Positions 42,266 through 49,009 of a DNA stretch of 49,009 bases are shown piece by piece. Below the pieces are notes generated by a model. It did no database searches. It was given only the letters and a program-made list of their open reading frames with translations, and had not been told where the DNA came from. The position numbers were made by a program, and so were the translations under genes. Where the stretch lies: the NCBI GenBank assembly GCA_017936925.1, contig JAGBEP010000012.1, forward strand, positions 1 through 49,009, written 5' to 3'. The DNA is from Clostridia bacterium (lineage in GTDB: Bacteria > Bacillota > Clostridia > TANB77 > CAG-508). The first letter of the stretch is position 1, and each line of letters begins with the position of its first letter.

Positions 42266-42862
42266 ATGTTTCCTGATTATAATTCATATAACCAGTACTA
42301 TGGTTTAAACGACCAATTTAGTGGAATGTTCGGAGGAATGGGAGGAGGAGCTGCATTTGATTATAGAAATATGATGCCACAATCTAATTCTAACGAAGAA
42401 ATCATTACTCTAAGTCAAGCAATCGAATCCATCAGAAAGTCAATAGGCGATGAAAGAGAAGATGAACTATTTTATGATTCGTTGATTGCAATGGCACCAA
42501 CAGAAAACGCAAAAAACATAATAACATCTATAAGAGATGATGAAAGAAAACACAACAAAATATTAAGAGAACTTTATTTTAATTTTACAGGTCAAATGTT
42601 TCCATCAGAACAAAGAATGAATCTAAACAACAATCCTAACAATAATACTAATAATAATGAATGTAATGAAAATCACAACCAAAACACATATAAAGAAATG
42701 TTAGAAAAAGCATTATTTGGTGAACTAGATGCTGTTATTAAATATCGTAGAATTTTAGGAACAATGCCTAGTGGGGATAGCTATACTTTAATAATGTCAA
42801 TAATGACTGATGAGCTAAGACATAGTGCTAAATATAACTATTTAATACATATGGCTAGCTAA
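42266..42862 (+). CDS. Ferritin-like di-iron protein with a Gly-rich N-terminus
   Basis: A 198-residue protein. The N-terminal 45 residues are Asn/Tyr/Gly-rich (SGMFGGMGGGAAFDYRNM). The remainder is a four-helix bundle with two ferritin-like metal motifs, RDDERKHNKILRELY (about 89-103) and GELDAVIKYRRI ... MTDELRHSAKYNYL (about 154-165 and 180-193). An Asn-rich loop (about 115-135) interrupts the bundle. Rubrerythrin or spore-coat/morphogen-like members of this fold are possible. The start is the ATG 9 bases after AAGGAGG. A GTG one codon earlier is also open. Confidence 0.72.
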   Translation: MFPDYNSYNQYYGLNDQFSGMFGGMGGGAAFDYRNMMPQSNSNEEIITLSQAIESIRKSIGDEREDELFYDSLIAMAPTENAKNIITSIRDDERKHNKILRELYFNFTGQMFPSEQRMNLNNNPNNNTNNNECNENHNQNTYKEMLEKALFGELDAVIKYRRILGTMPSGDSYTLIMSIMTDELRHSAKYNYLIHMAS

Positions 42863-42867
42863 AATAT

Positions 42868-42910
42868 AAATAAACGAAGGATACATATTGAATCTTTCGT
42901 TTATTTTTTA
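42868..42910 (+). terminator. Terminator after the ferritin-like gene
   Basis: Stem ATAAACGAAGGAT (42870-42882) / ATCTTTCGTTTAT (42892-42904) with T-run. Confidence 0.85.
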
Positions 42911-42948
42911 TATACTAATAAAAATATTAAATATAGGAGAAAAATAAT

Positions 42949-43284
42949 ATGGAAATAAATGAATATCAAGATTTAGCTATGCGCACACTAAATAAAGACT
43001 TAAGCCAAAAAGATATATTACTAAATGGAGTAATGGGATTATGCGGGGAATCAGGAGAAGTAATAGATATAGTCAAAAAACATTTAGCACATGGACACGA
43101 ACTAGATAAAGAACATATAGTAAGAGAATTAGGAGATGTTGCTTGGTATTTAGCAGAAACTGCATATGCTCTAGATGTAAAATTAGAAGATATATTTCGA
43201 GGAAATATAAATAAGTTAAAATCAAGATATCCTGAAGGATTTGAAACTGAAAAATCTATACATAGAGCCAAAAATGATATATAA
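42949..43284 (+). CDS. MazG-like nucleotide pyrophosphohydrolase
   Basis: A 111-residue all-alpha enzyme of the MazG/dUTPase-like superfamily that splits NTPs to NMP and pyrophosphate. The metal-binding helices are MGLCGESGEVIDIVKKH (E..E, about residues 30-46) and VRELGDVAWYLAETA (E..D, about 58-72). The start follows AGGAGAAAAATA. It uses CGC for Arg, so non-AGA Arg codons other than CGG are readable in native genes. Confidence 0.85.
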   Translation: MEINEYQDLAMRTLNKDLSQKDILLNGVMGLCGESGEVIDIVKKHLAHGHELDKEHIVRELGDVAWYLAETAYALDVKLEDIFRGNINKLKSRYPEGFETEKSIHRAKNDI

Positions 43285-43290
43285 AAATAA

Positions 43291-43342
43291 AACACACTTT
43301 ATTTTGTTCTAATAAATTAAAACTAATAAAGTGTGTCTTTTT
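43291..43342. terminator. Terminator between the MazG-like and hemolysin III genes
   Basis: AACACACTTTATT (43291-43303) pairs with AATAAAGTGTGT (43325-43336), with T-runs on both strands. Convergent genes share it. Confidence 0.85.
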
Positions 43343-44016
43343 TATATTACAAAGAATAATACACAGAAAAAGTGAAGTAAACTTCCTAGGAAAATAAAAA
43401 TATGAAATATTGAATGCACATATTTTCTTTTCTTTCCTAAACCATATAGAATTGCTCCTATACTATAAACTATACCTCCAGCTACTAAAAAGGTGAATCC
43501 TAAATTTGTAAGTAATGCAGGTAAGATATTTACTTTGACTATAATACACCATCCCATCAATAAATAACAAATCATAGATAATACTTTATATTTTTTTATA
43601 TCAAGTGAATTTAATATTATTCCAATTATTGCTGTTGCCCAAATAATTCCAAATATTGTCCATCCAATTGCAGGCTCATATTCTCTCAATGTACACAAAC
43701 AAAAAGGAGTATAAGATCCAGCAATTAATAAAAAGATTGCACAATGATCAAAAATTTGAAAGACTTTTTTTGCTTTTAACTTAGGACTTAGTCCATGATA
43801 TATACTTGACATTGTATAAAGTATAATCATCGAAGTTCCAAAAATTATACCACTTACTATTCCATATACATTATGCTGTTTTGCTCCAAATATAGAAAAT
43901 AAAACTATTGCTACAATTCCTAAAACGCTACCACAAATATGAGTTACCATATTAAAAATTTCTTCGCCTTTAGTATAGCTAGGCAATACTCTATCATCTA
44001 ATTTAGTTCTTTTCAT
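43342..44016 (-). CDS. trhA: Hemolysin III family (PAQR/TrhA-like) membrane protein
   Basis: A 224-residue protein with seven membrane helices. The family metal-binding positions are visible: EIFNMVTHICG (about residues 19-29), YTMSSIYHGLS (about 68-78, catalytic Ser-His) and FDHCAIFLLIAGSYTPF (about 89-105). It belongs to the PAQR superfamily, whose bacterial members affect membrane lipid balance. The start follows an AGGTGTTTAG site. It is a single gene with its own terminator. Confidence 0.92.
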   Translation of the reverse strand: MKRTKLDDRVLPSYTKGEEIFNMVTHICGSVLGIVAIVLFSIFGAKQHNVYGIVSGIIFGTSMIILYTMSSIYHGLSPKLKAKKVFQIFDHCAIFLLIAGSYTPFCLCTLREYEPAIGWTIFGIIWATAIIGIILNSLDIKKYKVLSMICYLLMGWCIIVKVNILPALLTNLGFTFLVAGGIVYSIGAILYGLGKKRKYVHSIFHIFIFLGSLLHFFCVLFFVI

Positions 44017-44172
44017 CTAAACACCTCCGATTTTTAAGACTATATAATCTAGTATTCAATACTATATCATTATAGAGATAGATTGTCAATTAAAAATATA
44101 CCCCATAATAATCATACAAAAATAAGAAATATCTCTATAATTAAAATAGACGAAGTATAAAATATATTCCGT

Positions 44173-45072
44173 CTACTTGTTATAATACATTCCTTGATAT
44201 AAATCTTTCTCTTTCATAATTTTGTCTAAACCATTTAAAACTTTTTTCTTATGTAATGTCCATTCTGGAGCAACCAATAATTCTTTAGGAGGATCACCAG
44301 AAACCCTATGAACAATTACATTAGGGGAAATATGCGTAATAATATATTCTAAACAATTCATATAAAAATCATATGTTATAGGTTCATATAACCCTTTTTG
44401 ATAAAGAGCATCTAATTTAGTATTTTTTACAACATATGTTGAATGAATTTTTATTCCTTGAATATCATGAGAATTTAGAAATTCTATAGTATCTTTTACA
44501 GATTGAAAATCTTCATTTGGAAGGCCAACCATTATATGAGTAACTACATTAATTTGATACTTTCTCAAGATATTAATAGCTTTTGTAAAGATAGAAGAGG
44601 TATAACCACGATTTATTTCTTTAGCAGTAATATCAGATGAAGTTTGAAGACCAAGTTCAACACAAACATAATAATTTTTAGCGTAAGAACTAATTAATTT
44701 TGCAACATCTTCATTTATACAATCAGGACGAGTAGCAATTTCTAACCCTACAATTTTAGAATTACTTAGAGCAGAATCATATTTATCTTTTAATTCATCA
44801 AGTGCAGCATAAGTATTTGTGAAATTTTGAAAATACGAAATAAACTTATTAGCTCTTTTAGAGCGGTAACTATTAAAATAATTTTCTATTTGAAGATTTA
44901 TAGGAAGCGGTTTTAAATGATCACCAGAACCTTTCTCACTACAAAATATGCAACCACCATATCCACATGTGCCATCCCTGTTAGGACAAGTAAAACCAGC
45001 ATCAATACAGATTTTTAAAGTTCGTTCTCCAAACATTTCTTTTAAATATTCATTTAAGTGTTTATATCTCAT
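44173..45072 (-). CDS. Radical SAM protein, TIGR01212/YhcC type
   Basis: A 300-residue radical SAM enzyme. The cluster motif is CGYGGCIFCSE (about residues 34-44) after DAGFTCPNRDGTCG, as in the YhcC group. The TIM-barrel parts follow: VGLEIATRPDC, VELGLQTSSD and HIMVGLPNED. The substrate is unknown, and a role in tRNA or protein modification is often proposed. I set the start at the ATG at 45072 (MRYKHLNEYLKEMFGER). The frame is open to 45123 with two more ATGs, but without better ribosome sites. It is convergent with none and divergent from adhE. Confidence 0.87.
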   Translation of the reverse strand: MRYKHLNEYLKEMFGERTLKICIDAGFTCPNRDGTCGYGGCIFCSEKGSGDHLKPLPINLQIENYFNSYRSKRANKFISYFQNFTNTYAALDELKDKYDSALSNSKIVGLEIATRPDCINEDVAKLISSYAKNYYVCVELGLQTSSDITAKEINRGYTSSIFTKAINILRKYQINVVTHIMVGLPNEDFQSVKDTIEFLNSHDIQGIKIHSTYVVKNTKLDALYQKGLYEPITYDFYMNCLEYIITHISPNVIVHRVSGDPPKELLVAPEWTLHKKKVLNGLDKIMKEKDLYQGMYYNK

Positions 45073-45284
45073 ATATCTTTCTTCCATACAATACAGTATA
45101 TCAATAAAATGTTGATTTTTCAAGAATTAGCAATTGTAGAAAATAGAAGTATTTTGCAGAAACTTTTACCATAAAATATATTGAAAAAAGGAATATTAAG
45201 TGATATTATTGCTTCGATAAATTAAGATATATAGAATATATTAATTATTCTGGATTCAAAATATAACAAAGGAGAGAAAGCTGT

Positions 45285-47894
45285 ATGGGAAAAGAGTACA
45301 AAATTATAGACAGTATTGAAGCTCTTGAAGAGTCAATCAAAACTGTAAAAAAAGCTCAAGCAGAATTTGCTAAGTATACTCAAGAACAAGTCGACAAAAT
45401 ATTTTTAGCTGCTGCTATAGCTGCAAACCAAGCAAGAATACCTCTTGCAAAAATGGCAGTTGAAGAAACTGGAATGGGTATTATTGAAGATAAAGTTATT
45501 AAAAATCACTATGCTTCAGAATATATCTATAACAAATACAAAAATGAAAAAACTTGCGGAGTTATCGAATATGATTCATCATATGGAATCAGAAAAGTTG
45601 CTGAACCAATAGGTTTAATAGCTGCTGTTATTCCTACAACAAATCCTACATCAACAGCAATATTCAAAACATTAATTTCTTTAAAAACTAGAAATGGTAT
45701 TATTATAAGTCCACACCCTAGAGCCAAAAAATCAACTATTGAAGCTGCAAAAATAGTATTAGAAGCAGCAGTTAAGGCTGGGGCTCCAGAAGGTATAATT
45801 AGCTGGATTGATGTTCCATCATTAGAACTTACTAATACTTTAATGAAGTCAGCAGACACAATATTAGCTACTGGTGGTCCAGGAATGGTTAAATCAGCAT
45901 ATTCTAGTGGGAAACCTGCATTAGGAGTTGGTGCTGGAAATACACCAGCTATAATAGATGAAACTGCCAATATAGTCTTAGCAGTTAACTCCATAATACA
46001 CTCAAAAACGTTCGACAACGGTATGATTTGTGCATCAGAACAATCAGTAATTGTCTTAGATACAGTATATAAAGACGTAAAAGCTGAATTTCAAAAAAGA
46101 GGGTGCTATTTCTTAAATCCCGAAGAAACTGAAAAAGTAAGAAAAACGATAATTATAAATGGAGCACTAAATGCTAAAATAGTTGGACAAAAAGCTCACA
46201 CTATAGCATCTTTAGCCGGAGTTGAAGTTCCAGAAGAAACAAAAATATTGATTGGCGAAGTTGAAAGTGTTGATATATCAGAAGAATTTGCTCACGAAAA
46301 GCTTTCTCCAGTTTTAGCTATGTATAAAGCTAAAAATTTTGACGAAGCAATTGAAAAAGCTACCAAATTAATTGACGATGGTGGACTTGGACATACTTCA
46401 TCACTATACATTAACACAATTACTGAAAATGAAAAAATAGAAAAATTCTATAGCTCAATGAAAACATGTAGAGTTTTAATAAATACTCCATCTTCTCAAG
46501 GCGGTATAGGAGACCTTTATAACTTTAAACTAACACCATCACTAACACTTGGTTGTGGTTCATGGGGTGGTAACTCAGTATCAGAAAACGTTGGTATTAA
46601 ACACTTATTAAATATTAAAACAGTTGCTGAAAGGAGAGAAAATATGCTTTGGTTTAGAGCACCTGAAAAGGTATATGTAAAAAGAGGTTGCTTACCTGTA
46701 GCCTTAGAAGAATTAAAATATGTAATGAATAAGAAAAAAGTATTTATAGTAACTGATACTTTCTTATTTGAAAATGGTTACACAAAATGTATTACTGATA
46801 AATTAGATGAAATGGGAATTGCACATACAACATTCTCAAATGTTGCTCCAGATCCTACACTTGCCTGCGCAATAGAAGGAACAAAAGCAATGAATGAATT
46901 TAAGCCTGATGCAATAATTGCTGTTGGTGGTGGTTCTGCCATGGATGCTGGAAAAATCATGTGGGTTATGTATGAACATCCAGAGGTAGACTTTATGGAC
47001 ATGGCAATGAGATTTATGGACATTAGAAAAAGAGTTTATACATTCCCTAAAATGGGAGAAAAAGCTTATTTTATAGCTGTTCCAACATCTGCAGGTACTG
47101 GTTCAGAAGTTACACCATTTGCTGTTATCACAGATGAAAAAACAGGAACAAAGTATCCATTAGCTGATTATGAACTAATGCCAAAAATGGCTATTGTCGA
47201 TAGTAATATGATGATGAACGCACCAAAAGGATTAACGTCAGCTTCTGGTATTGATGCGGTTACACATGCATTAGAAGCTTATGCTTCAATGATGGCTACA
47301 GAATATACAGATGGCTTAGCCAAAGAATCATTGAAAAATATATTTGAATATTTACCAAGAGCATACGAAAATGGAGCTAATGACCCAGAAGCTAGAGAAA
47401 AAATGGCTAATGCAGCAACAATGGCTGGTATGGCATTTGCTAATGCATTTTTGGGAGTATGTCATTCAATGGCTCATAAACTAGGAGCATTTCATCATTT
47501 ACCACACGGTGTTGCTAATGCTTTAATGATTAATCACGTACTAAGATTTAATGCATCAGAAGTTCCTACTAAAATGGGTACTTTCCCACAATATGATCAC
47601 CCACATACATTAAGAAGATATGCTGAAGTAGCTGAGAGCCTTGGACTAAAAGGAAAAGATGATCAAGAAAGCTTAGATAATCTAATCAATGCAATTGAAG
47701 AATTAAAAGAAAAAATCGGCATAAAGAAAACAATAAAAGATTACGGAGTAGATGAAAAAGACTTCTTAGATAGACTAGATGAGATGACAGAACAAGCGTT
47801 TGACGACCAATGTACAGGTGCTAATCCAAGATTACCACTTATGAGCGAAATTAAAGATATGTATCTAAAAGCATATTATGGAGGTGAAGAATAA
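45285..47894 (+). CDS. adhE: Bifunctional aldehyde-alcohol dehydrogenase AdhE
   Basis: An 869-residue fused enzyme that reduces acetyl-CoA to acetaldehyde and then to ethanol in fermentation. The N-terminal aldehyde dehydrogenase part (about 1-440) has the active-site Cys in GMICASEQS (about residues 246-254). The C-terminal iron alcohol dehydrogenase (about 450-869) has the metal His motifs GVCHSMAHKLGAFHHLPHG (about 725-743). The start follows GGAGAGAAAGCTGT. Its stop shares one base with the next ATG (TAATG). No Rex site was recognisable in the 160-base leader. Confidence 0.97.
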   Translation: MGKEYKIIDSIEALEESIKTVKKAQAEFAKYTQEQVDKIFLAAAIAANQARIPLAKMAVEETGMGIIEDKVIKNHYASEYIYNKYKNEKTCGVIEYDSSYGIRKVAEPIGLIAAVIPTTNPTSTAIFKTLISLKTRNGIIISPHPRAKKSTIEAAKIVLEAAVKAGAPEGIISWIDVPSLELTNTLMKSADTILATGGPGMVKSAYSSGKPALGVGAGNTPAIIDETANIVLAVNSIIHSKTFDNGMICASEQSVIVLDTVYKDVKAEFQKRGCYFLNPEETEKVRKTIIINGALNAKIVGQKAHTIASLAGVEVPEETKILIGEVESVDISEEFAHEKLSPVLAMYKAKNFDEAIEKATKLIDDGGLGHTSSLYINTITENEKIEKFYSSMKTCRVLINTPSSQGGIGDLYNFKLTPSLTLGCGSWGGNSVSENVGIKHLLNIKTVAERRENMLWFRAPEKVYVKRGCLPVALEELKYVMNKKKVFIVTDTFLFENGYTKCITDKLDEMGIAHTTFSNVAPDPTLACAIEGTKAMNEFKPDAIIAVGGGSAMDAGKIMWVMYEHPEVDFMDMAMRFMDIRKRVYTFPKMGEKAYFIAVPTSAGTGSEVTPFAVITDEKTGTKYPLADYELMPKMAIVDSNMMMNAPKGLTSASGIDAVTHALEAYASMMATEYTDGLAKESLKNIFEYLPRAYENGANDPEAREKMANAATMAGMAFANAFLGVCHSMAHKLGAFHHLPHGVANALMINHVLRFNASEVPTKMGTFPQYDHPHTLRRYAEVAESLGLKGKDDQESLDNLINAIEELKEKIGIKKTIKDYGVDEKDFLDRLDEMTEQAFDDQCTGANPRLPLMSEIKDMYLKAYYGGEE

Positions 47895-48658
47895 TGAATT
47901 TGAATTTAAATAATCCAATCATGGAAAGAAAAACAAAAACAGTTTATAAAGACGGAGATAAAACAATTAAACTATTTGTTGAAAATTATTCAAAGGCAGA
48001 CATTCTTAACGAAGCTTTAAATCAAGCTAGAGTAGAAGAAGGAACTGATTTAAGCATCCCAAAACTTATTGAAGTGAGTAAGCTTGAAAATAACAGATGG
48101 GCACTAGTCTCTGAACATATTGAAGGAACACCATTAGATAAATTAATGGAAAGCAATCCAGAAAAAGAAGATGAATATCTAAACAAATTTGTTGATATTC
48201 AATTAGAAATTTTAGGACATACAGTTCCACTATTAAACAGAATAAAAGAAAAATATAATAGAAAAATTAATGCAGTACAAAATATCAATGAAAATGTAAA
48301 ATATGAATTACTTCAAAGATTAGATGGAATGGAAAACCATAGTAAATTATGTCATGGTGATTATAACCCAAGCAACGTAATTATTAAAGAAGATGGTTCA
48401 TATGCTATTATTGACTGGGCTCATGTTACTCAAGGAAACGCATCAGCAGATTGCGCAAAAACATTTTTACTATTTTCTATGGATGAAAAAGAAGAACTAG
48501 CTAACAAATATATGAAACTATTCTCAGAAAAATCAGGAATAGAAATTTCTAATATCCAAAGATGGATTCCAATAGTTGCAGCTTCTCAAATGTCTAAAGC
48601 AAACAATGAAGAAATAGAATTTTTATCAAAGTGGATAGATGTTGTAGATTATGAATAA
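47894..48658 (+). CDS. Aminoglycoside-phosphotransferase-fold kinase (APH family)
   Basis: A 254-residue protein with the APH/choline kinase catalytic motifs: the Brenner motif HGDYNPSNVII (about residues 155-165, catalytic Asp) and the metal motif IDWAH (about 175-179). The N-terminal lobe has VYKDGDKTIKLF. The start overlaps the adhE stop by one base, and GGAGG lies 8 bases upstream, inside adhE. Its pairing with adhE suggests a metabolic substrate and not an antibiotic, but the substrate is not known. Confidence 0.85.
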   Translation: MNLNLNNPIMERKTKTVYKDGDKTIKLFVENYSKADILNEALNQARVEEGTDLSIPKLIEVSKLENNRWALVSEHIEGTPLDKLMESNPEKEDEYLNKFVDIQLEILGHTVPLLNRIKEKYNRKINAVQNINENVKYELLQRLDGMENHSKLCHGDYNPSNVIIKEDGSYAIIDWAHVTQGNASADCAKTFLLFSMDEKEELANKYMKLFSEKSGIEISNIQRWIPIVAASQMSKANNEEIEFLSKWIDVVDYE

Positions 48659-48668
48659 TTCAAGTGGT

Positions 48669-48697
48669 TTGACTTATTTAACATAATCTGATATAAT
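48669..48697 (+). promoter_or_regulatory. Promoter of the Cys-rich mini-protein
   Basis: TTGACT (48669-48674), a 17-base spacer and TATAAT (48692-48697). Confidence 0.75.
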
Positions 48698-48729
48698 TAT
48701 TTTGTATTAAATTAAAGGAGGTCGCAAAT

Positions 48730-48849
48730 ATGGGAAGATATTGTGATAATTGTGATAACTGGAGCGCAGACGGAGACGGATGGGGAAAATGCAAGAAAAA
48801 AGGATATTCAACAACAAAAGGCTCTGACTCTTGTGGAGAATGGAAATAA
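48730..48849 (+). CDS. Cys-rich 39-residue mini-protein
   Basis: An ORF of 39 residues behind AAAGGAGGTCGC. Four Cys are spaced as C-x2-C, then single Cys near residues 21 and 35 (CDNCDNW...GKCKKKG...DSCGEW), with Trp, Asp and Gly in a pattern that suggests a small zinc or Fe-S binding domain. It is unrelated to the DUF1540 protein in sequence. It sits immediately before the insertion sequence. Confidence 0.68.
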   Translation: MGRYCDNCDNWSADGDGWGKCKKKGYSTTKGSDSCGEWK

Positions 48850-48876
48850 TAAAAAATAAAAGCTGATAAAATGAAA

Positions 48877-49009
48877 TGCACCCCGTTTAGTAGACACAAT
48901 AAAAAAGACTATTGTGTTAAAATCTAAACGGAGGTGTATTTTTTATGGCTAAAAAAGGTCAAACGTTTTCCAAATATACATTGGAAGAAAAACAAAAATT
49001 TATAAAAAT
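48877..49009 (+). mobile_element. Left end of an IS3-type insertion sequence (partial)
   Basis: The tip TGCACCCCGTTTAGTAGACA starts at 48877 and resembles the right tip at 134 at 15 of 20 positions. An internal inverted copy (CTAAACGGAGGTG, 48924-48936) lies before the transposase start. The rest is outside the window. Confidence 0.75.
48945..49009 (+). CDS. N-terminal fragment of an IS3-family OrfA transposase
   Basis: The ATG at 48945 follows GGAGGTG at 8 bases. The 21 visible codons read MAKKGQTFSKYTLEEKQKFI and one Lys more, the usual start of a helix-turn-helix OrfA protein. It is cut by the window edge. Confidence 0.7.
   Translation, partial: MAKKGQTFSKYTLEEKQKFIK

Noticed and set aside
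45124..45284. Rex-type operator upstream of adhE
   Set aside because: I looked for a TTGTTAA/TTAACAA-like palindrome and found none.
1..49009. CRISPR array, rRNA genes, replication origin
   Set aside because: No regularly spaced repeats, rRNA-like stretches or DnaA-box clusters were seen.

Overview
The window is very AT-rich DNA from a spore-forming, low-GC Gram-positive bacterium, most likely an uncultured or little-studied member of the Clostridia. The evidence is a complete spoIIIA operon, strong Shine-Dalgarno sites, sigma-A promoters with 16-17 bp spacers, a tyrosine T-box leader, a probable yybP-ykoY riboswitch, a fermentative AdhE, and AGA as the dominant arginine codon. Both edges lie in IS3-type insertion sequences: the right end of one at 1-134 and the left end of another at 48877-49009. 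Their tips match at 15 of 20 bases.

Layout: 163-567 is a small membrane protein. 840-5730 is spoIIIAA-AH, the mother-cell half of the feeding channel between mother cell and forespore. 5800-11295 carries a membrane protein, a phosphofructokinase, argS and a zinc-ribbon membrane protein. tRNA-Leu(CAA) follows on the minus strand. 11752-14682 holds small accessory genes, including a 113-residue gene of foreign base composition. Then come fructose-bisphosphate aldolase, smpB on the opposite strand, two signal-peptide/low-complexity/membrane-anchor proteins, and a TetR regulator divergent from an MMPL transporter and its secreted coiled-coil partner. 22665-27773 has a dGTPase-like enzyme, a P-type cation ATPase behind a riboswitch and terminator, and a Na+/Ca2+ exchanger. 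27960-32343 is a lipid and glycosyl-transfer cluster: a DAG kinase-like enzyme, a GT8, a GT8-PlsC fusion and a PlsC-like protein. 32398-35545 holds a DUF1064 protein, a flavodoxin-like reductase, a HipA-like kinase, a candidate small RNA and a small gene. 35776-43284 carries metK, a MATE-cytidylate-kinase fusion, tyrS behind its T-box and a 31-codon ORF, a nucleoside deoxyribosyltransferase-like gene, a ferritin-like protein and a MazG-like protein. The end carries a hemolysin III family protein, a radical SAM protein, adhE with a coupled phosphotransferase, and a Cys-rich mini-protein.

The main discovery candidate is in spoIIIA. Three of its eight genes (spoIIIAD, spoIIIAE, spoIIIAG) are each interrupted by one extra base, and all three breaks fall at an in-frame CGG followed by A. 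In each case skipping the C and reading GGA (Gly) restores a full-length protein of normal family sequence. Reading every CGG in the window by eye, I find no other in-frame CGG in any native-looking gene, although CGU, CGC and CGA are used. The single exception is the foreign-looking gene at 12468. The simplest reading is that CGG is unassigned or very poorly decoded here and works as a +1 frameshift signal, or that CGGA is read as a four-base glycine codon, in genes needed for sporulation.
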